Part shown: in pieces, positions 10,101 to 20,014 of the stretch
Numbering within the stretch: position 1 is the stretch's first letter
Layout: every line of letters begins with the position of its first letter
Assembly: GCA_049999725.1 (NCBI GenBank)
Contig: JBNGIS010017794.1
Location: 1-32,349, forward strand
DNA: 32,349 nt
Direction: 5' to 3'
Source: Haplomitrium mnioides
Lineage: Eukaryota; Marchantiophyta; Haplomitriopsida; Calobryales
Program-made: the position numbers and the translations under genes
The notes under the pieces: model-generated
Seen by the model: only the letters and a program-made list of their open reading frames with translations
Database searches by the model: none
Told to the model about the DNA's origin: nothing

Positions 10101-11273
10101 TGTAGGGATTAATTTAGTATTTACCTTGTCGTTTCAATAGTGTCGATTCAGGAATGCCAAATTTTGTATAAGTCTCCTCAAGACTCTGAATTGAGGGTTG
10201 CTTTGTTGGTAGCCATTTGCTAATTTTGAGTAAAGACTCATTAACGAAAATTCCGAGTAAAGACTCATTGACAAATATTCTGAATTGTTGAGTGAGTGTA
10301 TTCTGCCATCGGAAACTAGAGTAAGGAAGAGAATTTCAAAGAGCGCAAACAAGAGAGTAGTCCTATTCTGGATGTGTGGAGAGGAACTCAAAGTGGTTGC
10401 TTTCTTATCAATACAAGTTTGCGGATTGTCGTCTGGTGAAAGAAGACATAATCGTCCTAAGCTTTTCCAAAAATCATCTTTGAATTGGATGTATGTTTAG
10501 AATCAGCAAAGTGACCCAGGAAGGGAGTCAACTGCGGTAGGGAGGGGTATCTCAAGCCAGTCGTAGGGCCTACGTGATTGTTTGTAGGAAAGTAAGGACC
10601 TTGTTAAATATGGAGAGGGACTAGGAAGTGAGTGGTGAGAATTAACTTTGCAGATGGATGGATTTGTGAGGTTAAGTTTGAGTCAACAGACTTGAAATCA
10701 TCCCGCATAACTTGGTCTTTGCTCAAGGTGAGGAGCTTAAATCTGAAATCTACAGCGTAACGGAGATAAGAGGGGTAATTGAGAGGAAGATTATAGGAGA
10801 GAAATTAAATTTGCCCCTTGATCCTTGTGATTTGCAAGAGAGAAAACAAATTTCTTGAGGGTTGCGCGAGAATAAACATAGCACATATTTGTGGAAAGTG
10901 GAAATTAGAAGAGCAAATGAGGAAAGAGGATCCTTGGGATCCGAAGCACATGAAGGACGCGTGTCGATCATTGGTCGCTAGCGGAAGTTATCACAAGAAG
11001 AGGCGGAAGTAAGTTGAGATCAGGTTCGGATCAATTTCAGGATCGGTTCCAAAGAATGGAGAGTCAGAAGTCCGAAGAGTTCAGCAGAACGACAGTCAAT
11101 CTTCCCAGTGGAAAATGGCATCGGACGGTTGAGTTCCGAAGAGATTTTTGTCGTGTAGTGCTTGGAATCATAAGTGAGGTCAGCTAGTTTGTTGTTTAGC
11201 ATCAAAGTCAACATATGGAGGGAGGTACAGGGAAGGACGAGTGGTCCAACTTCCGAGTTGACGTCAGCCTCAA
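10101..11273 (+). other. Spacer between extra ORF and gag of G1
   Basis: This 1.17-kb stretch has no long open frame. It is shared with G2 (28766-29843), where it is about 100 bp shorter, so it is part of the element and not an insertion. It holds small repeats such as GAGTAAAGACTCATTGAC, occurring twice in slightly varied form at 10228-10275. I see no promoter or splice signal that I would defend. Confidence 0.5.
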
Positions 11274-12071
11274 ATGGTGGCGGAAGCGGTTCCTAAGTGG
11301 AGCTTTGGAAGTTTATTGTTGAGATTAGAAGCATCGATTCAGAAATACGTTACCTTGCCTTATTTGGTCCGTAAGAGATTTTTGGAGTTCGATCTTCTAA
11401 GTGCAAAGTTCGATTGTGATCGAGAGGTTGTCCAAGAAGCTGAAATTGCAAGTTTTTCTGAGAAAGTGTGTCATATTTTCATAATTCCACTGCCTCCCCA
11501 TGTCAAAGAACCCGTGAGAGGGATAAATCATGTGTTTTTGGGGTCTTCCCATTACCACATGAGATTTTTGGCGTGGTTGTCTGGGAGGCATATCAAGTAT
11601 GGGACGGGATTACCTTTGAATCTCAACCTTGAATCTTGGTTTAGTCAATGTAAGCTTCTTTGACATATGTCTAGATTACCTTGGGATTCTAGCACTCATT
11701 TGGGGTTTGAAGGAAGATTGGAAAGACAATTGGCCAGAGAAGAAAGACAAAGAAGAAGAGATTTGGGAAAAAAAGTCGCTCGACTAGAAGTTCGGTTGGC
11801 AACACCGAAGACAAAGCGAGTTTCAACGACAGAAAGACATAAGGTGTACTGTACAAATTGTGCAAGGGAGGGACACACTACGTCTGATTGCCATCTGGAT
11901 TCAAATAATATGTACTGTACTTATTGCAGAAGGCTAGAGCATATGTTGGCCACGTGCAGAGCGCTTTCTAACATGATATTGGCAAGGAACCAGAAAGAGG
12001 CGATGCCGCAAGTGCAATGCGTGCAAGATCAGTTCGAACCAATCTATCTGAATCAGACAGAGCTGGTGTAA
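11274..12071 (+). pseudogene. G1 gag-like region with two CCHC zinc knuckles
   Basis: The frame 11274-11663 encodes a region also seen at the end of G2 (29844-30087), with IIPLPPHVKEPVRGINxVF shared; it resembles no named domain but sits where the capsid region should be. A stop at 11661-11663 precedes 11667-12071, a basic stretch (Arg/Glu-rich) followed by two perfect C-x2-C-x4-H-x4-C knuckles, CTNCAREGHTTSDC and CTYCRRLEHMLATC. Such knuckles bind nucleic acid in nucleocapsids. The frame ends at TAA 12069-12071, and further knuckles follow. No initiation codon can be assigned with confidence. Confidence 0.65.
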
Positions 12072-12176
12072 TCTTTTGTTGGACTAGATGGGACCCAGTA
12101 GTATTGAAATCAACCACCTGCACTTGGAATCCCTCGAACAGTTCTTTAGTCGGTGAGACAAGCTGGACCAAGAAGA

Positions 12177-12412
12177 ATGGTGTGTTTTAACTATGGAGAC
12201 CCAAATCATTTTGCAAATGTGTGTCCCCATTCAAAACCTCAGATGGAAATATACCCCAGTGTGGAAACTGCAAGGAGGGAGGACATACTCGAGCAAATTG
12301 TCCAAAGGATATACAAAGACCTCAAAGGGTAGTAAGATATGTTCAAATTCTAGAAGAAGAAGATAATCTTGAGGTTGCACAAGTGGAGGAGGAATCTGAT
12401 GATGATTATTAG
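12177..12412 (+). pseudogene. G1 gag continuation: third (mutated) and fourth CCHC knuckles
   Basis: Just after the second knuckle, in another frame, lies CFNYGDPNHFANVC (from 12183), a CCHC knuckle whose second Cys is Tyr (TGT to TAT). One base out of phase, the frame 12221-12412 holds a fourth, perfect knuckle, CGNCKEGGHTRANC, followed by an acidic tail ending at TAG 12410-12412. The ancestral gag therefore had four knuckles in about 150 residues. Confidence 0.65.
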
Positions 12413-12508
12413 GTCTATTGAGTGAAAACCAGAAGTTAGAATCGGAAGAAAGGCGAAGAAAAAGAGACATCTAAAAATTTTGTTGTTAAAATATTAAAAC
12501 AACTATCT

Positions 12509-13232
12509 GTGAATATGAATAAAGAAATCAATGATTTAGACTATGACCGGAAAAATCCAAAGTTGTTCTCATCTGTGGATTGTGATGTTTCTGAGGAAGT
12601 TCGAGAAGAATTACAAAAGTCATTGCAGAAACAAGTCCAGTTCCAAGAACCCGAAACATCCCAGTCCAAGCTTGAAAAGATCAAAGTGGATGAATTGTCT
12701 CAAGGATATGATTTGACAAGGGACATTGGTGACCATCAAGCTCATGTTACCTTTGATGAGATACTACAAGCATTTCCCCAAGCAAAGAGCACTCCAAAGA
12801 TTGGAAAAAGGGAGAATGAGGAAGCCGGTTTTTTGGGTTGTCCATTCTTGGAACGCGGAAGTCCGAGATGACAAGAACGCTCCGGAAGTGGATGTGGAAA
12901 TTGCTAGATGCATCATTAAGAGCGTTCTGGTGGATGGAGGCTCTGGAGTGAACATCATAATTGATCAGACCATGCAGAACCTGGAATTAAGAGGATTGAA
13001 GCCTACTAGGAAGATTTTGTGGATGGCGGATCAGACGAGGGTGGTTCCGACAGGAGTCCTAAAAGAAGTTCCAACGATTATTGGCAGAATTACTTTGATA
13101 TTGGATTACGTGGTAATCAAACCTCCAATAGCTAGTTCATACCCATTGTTGCTAGGACGACCCTGGCTGTACAAGGTTAGAGTTGTCATGGATTGGAAGA
13201 AAAAGAAGATCATTTTTTGGAACAGTCCGTAG
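12509..13232 (+). pseudogene. G1 retropepsin-like aspartic protease
   Basis: The first frame (12509-12871) is acidic linker. The second, overlapping frame (12726-13232) holds the protease: VDGGSGVNIII gives the catalytic Asp in a D-G-G-S context, as in many plant gypsy proteases where the usual D-T/S-G is varied, and PLLLGRPWLY near the end is the conserved Gly-Arg-Trp motif of this fold. The enzyme would process Gag-Pol as a dimer. A frameshift separates it from gag and a TAG at 13230-13232 from RT. Confidence 0.75.
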
Positions 13233-13238
13233 ATTACC

Positions 13239-13598
13239 TTGCCCTCAACTAAAGAAGTTTATCAGGGGGAAACAACTGAAGAATTGCCTGGATATACTTC
13301 TGATTGGTCATCAAAAGAACGAGAAGAATCATCCCGCATTGTTGGGGGATTTCAGTGGTCACCAGAGGAGTTAATTGAAGAAAATTTTGAAAGACCCCAA
13401 GGGAAGGCTAGAGAGGAGGAACATATGGCCTTGGGAGCAGAAGAGTTCTCCGAAGTGCAATGTCAGAATGTGGCTATAGTAGATGATTTACCCTCTAGGG
13501 CGGATGATACAATGGATGGTCCAAGTGTTGTTGATGTTCTACCTCCACCACCCGCTGAGCTATCAGTGGTTCGAGAAGGATTGAATCAAGCTAATTAA
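13239..13598 (+). pseudogene. G1 acidic linker between protease and RT
   Basis: An open frame of 119 codons rich in Glu, Asp and Ser, with a Pro run (LPPPPAEL) near the end. It has no enzymatic motif. Comparable acidic linkers separate protease and RT in plant gypsy polyproteins. It is in frame with neither neighbour. Confidence 0.45.
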
Positions 13599-13617
13599 TA
13601 TTGGGACTGAATCTGAT

Positions 13618-14590
13618 CCAAAAATATTGAAGGTGTCCAAAGAACAAGTTGGAACATCCCTGAAGGCCTATAAAGAACTCCTAATGGAATTTTGAGATGT
13701 GTTTGCATGGAGCTACAAAGATTTGAAAGGTGTGGCACCCGAGACATGTCAACATTGGATATATCTGGAGGAAAATGCAATTCCTGTTCAACTGTTACAG
13801 AGGCAATATTGCCTAAATCCCAATTTTTCATTGAAAGTAAAGGAAGAAATCCAGAAGTTGTTGGAACCAGATTTTATATTTCTTGCAAAAAATTCTCAGT
13901 GGGTGTCTTCAATGATCATCGTCTCGAAGAAGGAGGGGAAAATCCGAGTTTGTGTGGATTTTCGGAAACTAAATGCGGTAACGAAGAAAGATTTTCATCC
14001 GATGTCGCTCATTGGCAGTATTCTGGATGTGGTCGCTGGGAAGGAGTGCTACTCTTTTATGGATGGATTTAGTGGCTACAACCAAATTGCAATTCATCCC
14101 GAGGATCAAACGAAGACGACCTGTACCACTAATTGGGGGACCTATGCCTACAAGGTAACGCCTTTTGGGTTGTGTAATACGCTAGCCACATTTACGAGAT
14201 TGATGACGGAAGCCTTCCGGGAATATCTTTGGATGTTTATGGAAGTGTTCTTGGATGATTTTTGTGTGTATTCGACGACAAATACTCATTTGGGATTTCT
14301 TCGTAAGTGTTTGGAAAAACGCCAAAAATTCTAAATCTGTCTACATCCAGATAAATGTTATTTTGGCTTATCTGAAGGGATACTTCTAGGCCATAAAATC
14401 TCAAAGGAGCTGATTTCCACATATCAATCCAAAGTGATTTTGGATCTTCAAGTACCAACAAATTTGAAAGGTCTCAGAGGATTCTTGGGTTGTGTGGGAT
14501 ATTATTGAAGAATGATTGATGGATATGCCTAGATTGCGGATCCTTTGACTAAATTTTTAAGAAAATCCAAAGATTGGAACTGGACGGAAG
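13618..14590 (+). pseudogene. G1 reverse transcriptase
   Basis: The RT domain copies the element's RNA into DNA in the cytoplasmic particle. Recognisable blocks in order are DVFAWSYKDLKG, IRVCVDFRKLNAVTKKD, SFMDGFSGYNQIAIHPEDQ, YKVTPFGLCN and VFLDDFCVYS; the last is the catalytic box with both Asp residues. The continuous frame is 13699-14334. It is broken upstream by TGA at 13694-13696 (Arg CGA expected from the motif) and downstream by TAA at 14332-14334, TGA at 14506-14508 and more, through the connection towards RNase H. LGHKIS and FLGCVGYY mark the thumb and connection in the broken part. The copy is inactive. Confidence 0.9.
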
Positions 14591-14599
14591 AGTGTTAGA

Positions 14600-14937
14600 A
14601 ATCGTTTGAGAATTTGAAACAAAGACTGAGTTCCGCGCTAGTAATGGTTGTTCCAGATTGGACCAAAAAGTTTCATGCTTACATTGATACTTCTGGGACT
14701 GCCATAGGGGTGGTGTTGAGCCAGAAGGGTTCCAAGAAAGAGGAGCATCTGATTTATTATGCCAGTAGACAGTTATCTATCCCTGAAACAAAATTATCAT
14801 ACGACAGAGAGAGAAGGTATGGGGATGATTTATGCAGTGCAAAAATTTCAACACTATCCACTAAGATATCCCTTTGTTTTCCACATCGATCACAATGCGT
14901 TAAAGTACATCATAAATAAGCTAGACTTATCTGGGAG
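14600..14937 (+). pseudogene. G1 RNase H, N-terminal part
   Basis: This domain would degrade RNA in the RNA-DNA hybrid. HAYIDTSGTAIGVVLSQ gives the first catalytic Asp, and FHIDHNALKYI carries a later Asp. A frameshift within YDRERxGMGMIYAVQKF separates the frames 14614-14919 and 14759-14937. The domain stops at LDLSG with the first GGGAG, where insertion D enters, and resumes at 20833. Confidence 0.85.
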
Positions 14938-15134
14938 TGCTATGAAAAGAGTAGAGCATAGGGGGAGGAGCCCTGCTCTAGTGTTCTTCTTGTCATACAT
15001 AACATACATACATAAAACATAACAGATGAGAGAGGAAAGGTGGTTGGATGCAAAGTACATTACAGAGGACTGAATATGGGAATACATTTATTTTTATATA
15101 CTATGTGTCACTCCTTGACCAACAAGCCACGACA
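14938..15134 (-). repeat. Candidate 3' LTR of D (197 bp) with TATA box
   Basis: Read on the - strand it starts TGTCGTGGC and ends TTTTCATAGCA at the exact edge of D. It contains AGTATATAAAAA (15091-15102), a good TATA box. On its inner side lies a G-rich run with the form of a polypurine tract. Together this looks like a short LTR, but I find no second copy at the other end of D, so the call is tentative. A small inverted repeat AGAGCA...TGCTCT lies near 14955-14982. Confidence 0.4.
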
Positions 15135-15156
15135 GGGTATTGATATTCCCCCAAAC
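15135..15156 (-). promoter_or_regulatory. Candidate polypurine tract of D
   Basis: On the - strand this reads GTTTGGGGGAATATCAA followed by TACCC and then the TG of the candidate LTR. The G-run just inside the LTR edge is typical of a plus-strand primer site; its role is inferred. Confidence 0.35.
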
Positions 15157-15970
15157 AATGTCAAGATTCCTAACTCCATATCTCCCTAACTTCCCTACCT
15201 TATGAAAATCCATCCTACTTACTACTCAAGGTGTACTTCGTGCGGTCTTCACCTTGTGGAGTCAACACAAAGCTTTGGACCCTCCAGCCTCATCATGTAT
15301 GGCAATGACAAGCTGCCACAACTCCCTGCTGGTGTCATCAGTTCCCAACAGCAGGTTTTGATTGTCGATCTTCATGTTGAGTTTCTGCCACTCTCCGGAG
15401 GTAACGGGAAAACTCAGCCATGATGGTGCCTTGCACTTCACTCACCTTCCTCTCCACTCCAACTCAACAAATAACAGTCAACTGAACAAGTAATCTACCA
15501 ACTCCATCTACAACAAACTCTCACATATGCAGCCTAGGCCCGATTTCTCCCTCCTTTTTTGTTTTCTGGTCTCAACTTCTGGGCCAAACCTGCAACCAAC
15601 ACACTCACACTTAAAACAAAAATACTCCACAATCCCAACCTCGTTCTTACCCTTGCTGGCTGCAGAACAGAGTCTTCAACTTTGCTGCCACGTGAATGTC
15701 ACCCTACAGCTCTGTCCTCCCGACCATATTTACCAGTCCTCTTCTTCATGATCTTCAACTTCTGGTGTCACTTCTTATCAAGCGAGATGTGTTTGCTTTC
15801 TCAAAATAGAGCATATGTCACTTCATTTCAAAACAGAGATAGTTGACTCATCTCAGAACTAAGTGTTCTGCCATTCATGTCAGATCAGGTCTTGCAGCCA
15901 TTCATTTCAGAACAGAGCTTGTTGTCTTGACCTTCTTTGAGCTTCCATTCCAATAAGTCCATTCTGATCA
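15157..15970 (-). other. D interior, left part, mostly without recognised content
   Basis: On the - strand a frame of about 55 codons near 15260-15430 (with RELWQLVIAIHDEAGG) is open but unrecognised. From 15780 to 15930 a motif CTGTTCTGAAATGAATGGC and variants occurs several times in imperfect form. Otherwise I see stops in all frames and no known gene. Confidence 0.35.
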
Positions 15971-16216
15971 CTATGCATCCTTCAGGCTCCAAATCTGCAA
16001 GGCTGCACTACGCTGCAACACCGAATGATTGAACTGCACCTCGTGCTCAAACAATCCTTTGCCCACAGAATACCCTGCCATCTGCTCAAACAAGAATACA
16101 GACCTGCTACTCTGCTCAACTCCCACAATTGGCACACATAACCACCACTTTGAAGGATCTGAAAAGAACTGCCGCCAGAGTTCCTTCATATTGTTTCCAC
16201 AATCCTGATTTTTCAT
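15971..16216 (-). pseudogene. Possible host gene fragment with a WRQFF...WW motif
   Basis: A frame of 81 codons on the - strand starts with KELWRQFFSDPSKWW, which resembles the motif (xxW/LxxFFxxPxxWWD) known from plant organellar single-strand DNA-binding proteins of the OSB type and some PPR proteins. The residues after the motif do not continue that family, and the rest is unrecognised. It lies between the candidate LTR and the PRP38 fragment, in the same orientation as the other captured pieces. The match is short, so this may be chance. Confidence 0.3.
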
Positions 16217-16803
16217 ATGTTCTCCTCTTCAGATCTAAGTGCTTGGCTTCTTTCAATTTCTCCTTCATACTTCTCTGGTAGGACCTGTGATAACTCAACC
16301 CTCTCATCAACCAACAATCTGCCTTCGTTCAATGCCTCTACGTTTCAGTGGTGTTGAAGGTCAGCTTCTCTGGTATCAGTGGGACTAGCTCCAGTACCTT
16401 GTTCCCTATGTGCCAACACATGAAGCTGAAAGAAGACATACAAAAACAGATACAAACCATCCACCTTGTGGTTGACAGCCACAATTCTCCATTCAGCCTC
16501 CTTAGTCTCTTGTGCAACTCTGGTTGCCATGATTCAGCCTCTTCCTGTGTTATATCTCCTTTGGCTGCCTATCAGAAATTTGGACCAGAGCTGCGCTAAT
16601 TCGATTCACTGCCATGTTGTAGATGATCACATCCTCTTTTGCAAAAGGAAAAATAAAACTCCATCCTGTCTAAGCCTTACTGCGATAGGACATCCACTGT
16701 CCCGTGCTTGTATCCTGCACTTTTCTTTTAGATCGCTGCAATTCATGAATTATTTCCATTCCAGTTCTAGTGCCATTAGTCTCACCTTGCAAATTCTCTT
16801 CTC
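16217..16803 (-). other. D interior between WRQFF fragment and PRP38 fragment
   Basis: No gene is recognised. On the - strand one frame of 61 codons (16345-16530) is open but has no known motif, and no frame continues PRP38 downstream. The composition is similar to the rest of D. Confidence 0.35.
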
Positions 16804-17074
16804 TCAAGAGTCTCGCAGCAATTCTTCTGCTGCTCCAGGTTGCATGGCTGATACAGGTATTCGTGGAAACAGAGTGTGGAAGTAATACCGATCAAGAAGA
16901 AGATCATGAACATATACTCCCCTGGTTGTAGTTCTGATTGTAGATCTCATCAATCACCTCATGATATGTTTTGAGCCTGTACAACTCTTTGAGGTAGTCA
17001 GAAGAAAGAATGTTCATACATAACACTCTCTCCAGCATGGAATCGATTGGTTTACCACTTGTCTGAACCTCCAT
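16804..17074 (-). pseudogene. PRP38 pre-mRNA splicing factor fragment, internal part missing
   Basis: PRP38 is a U4/U6.U5 tri-snRNP-associated factor needed to activate the spliceosome. From ATG at 17072-17074, 47 codons read MEVQTSGKPIDSM through to YHEVIDEIYNQ, which is the N-terminus of the PRP38 domain. The next bases, one frame on (16932-16804), read TTTRGVYVHDLLLDRYYF and TLFPRIPVS, which is the far C-terminal part of the same domain. About 100 residues between these blocks are absent, and a one-base shift follows the joint, so no functional product is possible. The ATG matches the family start. The absence of the middle with no intron at the joint suggests capture of an alternatively spliced or rearranged transcript, or a later deletion. 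Confidence 0.85.
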
Positions 17075-18134
17075 GATTCCAGCTGTGCAATCACGCAGCT
17101 TTCACACTCTGATCTGCTCCTAAACACCTTTTAGAGTGTCAGATTTTCATTTCTGCTCCAAATCCCTACAAGTTACTTGCGTTTTAAGCGCCTTCAGCAG
17201 AGCTTTCCAACAAGCCAAAGTTTGCTCAATTCTGAGCAGAACTCAACATGCAAAAAATTAGATTACTGCAAAGAGGTCAAGCAGTTGTATGTAGCTCAAA
17301 GAATGCCATCACCTAGCCATCCACATTTATGAACCCTCGCGCTCAAATCCTTTGCATCCCATGTTGGCATACCCATCATCCCACACCTTTGATTTATACC
17401 CATTGCAGGGGATGGCCTCCTACGCAAGTTGACATGCACAAAATGCCAACCCTTGATTTATGACCTAGATTTCTGCCTCAAGGTGGAAACGTTCACGGAA
17501 GGTGATATCCTCCTTTTCTGGATTGAGAATAGAGCCTTCTAAAATCAATCCCAGCTTCCAGTTGTTTGGGAGGCCTCCTCAAAAATAAAAATTCCCTCAG
17601 CAAAAACCCAAGCTCTCAGAATAACGACGGTGATCTTCAGGGTTTCTTTTGAAAGTCCTCATGCAAAACTGGACTTGCATCCTTTTTCACAAACCTTTTC
17701 CAGCAATGACTGGCCACCAAAATTGAGCCTTGCAGCTCGCTGGCCCTCACATTTACAAATTTATGCTGCTGACTAATAGAATGTCGACCAGCTATTGATC
17801 AATGCCATCTCCCAGAGCCTTCCTTCTCAAACCATAGACCAGGATGCACAAAAAACGCAATCACCACATAGAGAAACCTTGCACCATCAGCGCAATTTCC
17901 TTCTTCTTCCAAACTCATCCTGATGCAGCACAACCGCAGCCATGCATTCAAGGGATTACCGTCACATCTGAATTAGCTACCATCTGCACCACACATCTCC
18001 GCCAAACAATGTCAACCACAGCAAAACAACCTGTGATCATGGCACGATCTTCTTTGTTTCTTATCCTCAAAACAATGTGCAAGTCATGGAATCAGAATCC
18101 TTCTCCATGCAACCAAGCTTGACCATGGTAGCAC
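17075..18134 (-). other. D interior between PRP38 and UPF1 fragments
   Basis: This 1.06-kb stretch holds no gene I recognise. On the - strand several short open pieces occur, for example near 17460-17560 and 17160-17240, but none shows a known motif. They may be untranslated regions or diverged exons of the neighbouring captured genes. The + strand frame at 17844-18122 is judged spurious. Confidence 0.4.
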
Positions 18135-18324
18135 CCTGCCTTCCTTTGCAAGAAAATAGTAGACCTCCTCTTACGCTGTCAGCTTGATCACATGACCCAC
18201 AGAATGCTAAGCATAATGTGTTCCATCTCCAGGACAGCGAAGCCACAGTTCATCTCCAGGTACCAACCGAAGTTCATTGTCTTCCTTTGGGAAGACAAAA
18301 TATGCCACTTGTTTTGTTCAAGCC
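18135..18324 (-). pseudogene. UPF1 RNA helicase fragment (broken)
   Basis: UPF1 is the ATP-dependent helicase of nonsense-mediated mRNA decay. On the - strand, GLNK (18324-18313) and, one frame on, AYFVFPKEDNELRLVPGDEL and SVGHVIKLTA correspond to the stretch just before the helicase core in plant UPF1. Two stops interrupt it, one where the family has Trp (TGG to TAG, about 18207) and one where it has Gln (CAA to TAA, about 18166), and there is the frameshift after GLNK. Downstream of LTA-stop-EEV the similarity fades. It contains neither the CH domain nor any helicase motif. The stops show it is not under coding selection. Confidence 0.8.
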
Positions 18325-18361
18325 TTAACCAAAAATGCCATTGGCGTTATTCCATCGCTGC

Positions 18362-18508
18362 CTACTCAAAACCTGCGTTAGAAATTATTGGCCACCCTGC
18401 ATAATTGCTGTTCTGCACAGGAACGCCCTCATATTCCCAAATGTCAATTGCGCAGAGCAACTCCTCAATTGCTTGCTCGGCCCACCCTTTCTCTTTCAAA
18501 AGAGATAG
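18362..18508 (-). pseudogene. Unrecognised coding fragment directly after the FtsH piece
   Basis: An open stretch of 48 codons plus TAG, with [20 protein letters not shown] and GVPVQNSNYAGWP. It looks like real protein (balanced composition, amphipathic helix) and begins where the FtsH similarity ends, but in another frame, overlapping the end of the chimeric ORF by 13 bp. I cannot name the gene. Position suggests it is another captured exon placed between FtsH and UPF1 pieces. Confidence 0.45.
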
Positions 18509-19674
18509 TAAGCTACCAGCTTTTTCCTCTCCTCAGAAACCACAGCATTTTTCTTCTCAGGACCGGCGATGATGCGCTCTAGCGCATCTGCGATTTCATC
18601 CTTGCTGATTTCTTTCAAATCCCTTCTGGCAGCAAGAATAGCAGCTTCGTTCATTAGATTTTGCAAATCAGCTCCCGTGAAACCTTGAGTCCTCCTTGAA
18701 ACCTTCTTGAAGTCCACATCCTTGGCCATCGATTTTCCCTTTGCATGAACTTCGAGAATTTTAACATGCCCAGCCACATCAGGCCTATCCACAGTTACTT
18801 GGCGATCAAACCGACCGGGCCTCATAAGAGCAGAATCAAGTACCTCAGGTCTATTCGGGGCACCCAACACAATCACCCCACTATTTCCAGAGAATCCATC
18901 CATCTCTGTAAGTAGCTGATTGATGGTTTGCTCCCTCTTGTCATTTCCTCCTCCTAGTCCCGCACCCCTTTGTCTTCCGACGGCATCAATTTCATCGATG
19001 AACAAAATGCAAGGAGCTTTGGCCTTGGCTTTCTCAAACAGGTCTCTGACACGAGATGCTCCAACGCCCATGAAAAGCTCAACGAATTCAGATGTAGCGC
19101 AGGAAAAGAATGGTACACCAGCCTCCCCTGCCTCGCATTTCATGCAGGCCAGCAAAACTTGCACTATCTTCATCAATTCCACTTCCTCTGAGGCCGGATC
19201 TGTAACTTCAAACCAACAGCTTGTCACTGCATCAACAATTCCGTGAATTGCCTCATCCACATGCGTAGTCTCCACATCAAGAGTTAATATTTTATAGACG
19301 GCCGAAAGTGCTACACCAGTGATAGGCGCCCCAGTTTCATCGGATCTGATAACATCAAGAAAAGGTAACAAATACAATGATGGGTTGATGGACTGCCAGC
19401 CTGCTTTAGAAGAAGTATTCCAGGTGAAAATCTTCTGCTGCAAAATTTTCAGGTTTCGGATGAGGGAATGCTCCATTGGCTCGTCTCCAAAAATATATCG
19501 GCCAGCCCATCTTGCATTCCGCTGTATAACAGACAACACTGCCCCGATTTTTGAATTAACCATGCAAGCTAACGCTCCAAAATTCTTCCTTTTCCTCACC
19601 TTAAACGCTTTTCCTGTCATCGATGCTGCCCATCTTCCCTCCATTGAATGGAGCAGAACTGAACCAATCGTCAT
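18496..19674 (-). CDS. Chimeric ORF: GNOM-type ARF-GEF DCB part fused to plastid FtsH AAA+ core
   Basis: An intact frame of 392 codons without introns. Residues 34-179 (19575-19138) match the N-terminal dimerisation and cyclophilin-binding (DCB) region of GNOM-type ARF guanine-exchange factors: [53 protein letters not shown]. Residues 182-389 (19131-18508) match FTSH1/5-type thylakoid proteases: [29 protein letters not shown], Walker [38 protein letters not shown]. The FtsH part begins just after where Walker A (GPPGTGKT) should be and ends just before the zinc site HEAGH, so ATP binding and proteolysis are lost; the sensor region has PNRP for the usual TNRP. The Sec7 exchange domain is also missing. 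Residues 1-33 match nothing known, so the start is uncertain. No plastid transit peptide is present. It is a captured fusion; expression is unknown. Confidence 0.88.
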   Translation of the reverse strand: MTIGSVLLHSMEGRWAASMTGKAFKVRKRKNFGALACMVNSKIGAVLSVIQRNARWAGRYIFGDEPMEHSLIRNLKILQQKIFTWNTSSKAGWQSINPSLYLLPFLDVIRSDETGAPITGVALSAVYKILTLDVETTHVDEAIHGIVDAVTSCWFEVTDPASEEVELMKIVQVLLACMKCEAGEAGVPFFSCATSEFVELFMGVGASRVRDLFEKAKAKAPCILFIDEIDAVGRQRGAGLGGGNDKREQTINQLLTEMDGFSGNSGVIVLGAPNRPEVLDSALMRPGRFDRQVTVDRPDVAGHVKILEVHAKGKSMAKDVDFKKVSRRTQGFTGADLQNLMNEAAILAARRDLKEISKDEIADALERIIAGPEKKNAVVSEERKKLVAYYLF

Positions 19675-19948
19675 GCTCTTCCTTCATTGGTCCTTCTTCG
19701 GACAGGTGTCCACTTTCGGATCCGGCTCCAACAACCAATACATAATCTCATGATGCCATTTAACGCTCGTATGATGTTACAGCGTTGTCCTCCCAACGTC
19801 GGTTGTTCTTCGCACCATATTTGAAAAGAATGCTTTTTCTATTCGGCCTCCTTCTTGCATGCTATTGTTGATAGAGGCTCTTCATCCCAACATTACGAAA
19901 ATCTTCCTCCTTCCTTCTTTGGCAGCCACAAAAATCAAGCTTATGTTC
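19675..19948 (-). other. D interior upstream of the chimeric ORF
   Basis: No gene is recognised on either strand. A TATA-like element or start-proximal signal for the chimeric ORF is not evident. The + strand frame at 19319-19753 runs antisense to the ORF and is a shadow. Confidence 0.35.
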
Positions 19949-20013
19949 TTGTGCGGCGCTCCATCAGCCTTCAACAAAGAAACTCATTTTTTTCCACATG
20001 AGGCGCCGCACAA
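19949..20013. repeat. GC-rich hairpin, 11-bp stem
   Basis: TTGTGCGGCGC at 19949-19959 pairs perfectly with GCGCCGCACAA at 20003-20013 around a 43-base loop, and the next bases pair in part. It stands out in otherwise AT-moderate sequence and lies between the minisatellite and the chimeric ORF in D. Confidence 0.75.
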
Positions 20014-20014
20014 A

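Noticed and set aside
18496-19674. The fusion as a working FtsH protease or ARF-GEF
   Set aside because: Walker A, the zinc site and the Sec7 domain are all absent.
19319-19753. 144-codon frame on the + strand
   Set aside because: It is the shadow of the GNOM part of the chimeric ORF on the - strand.
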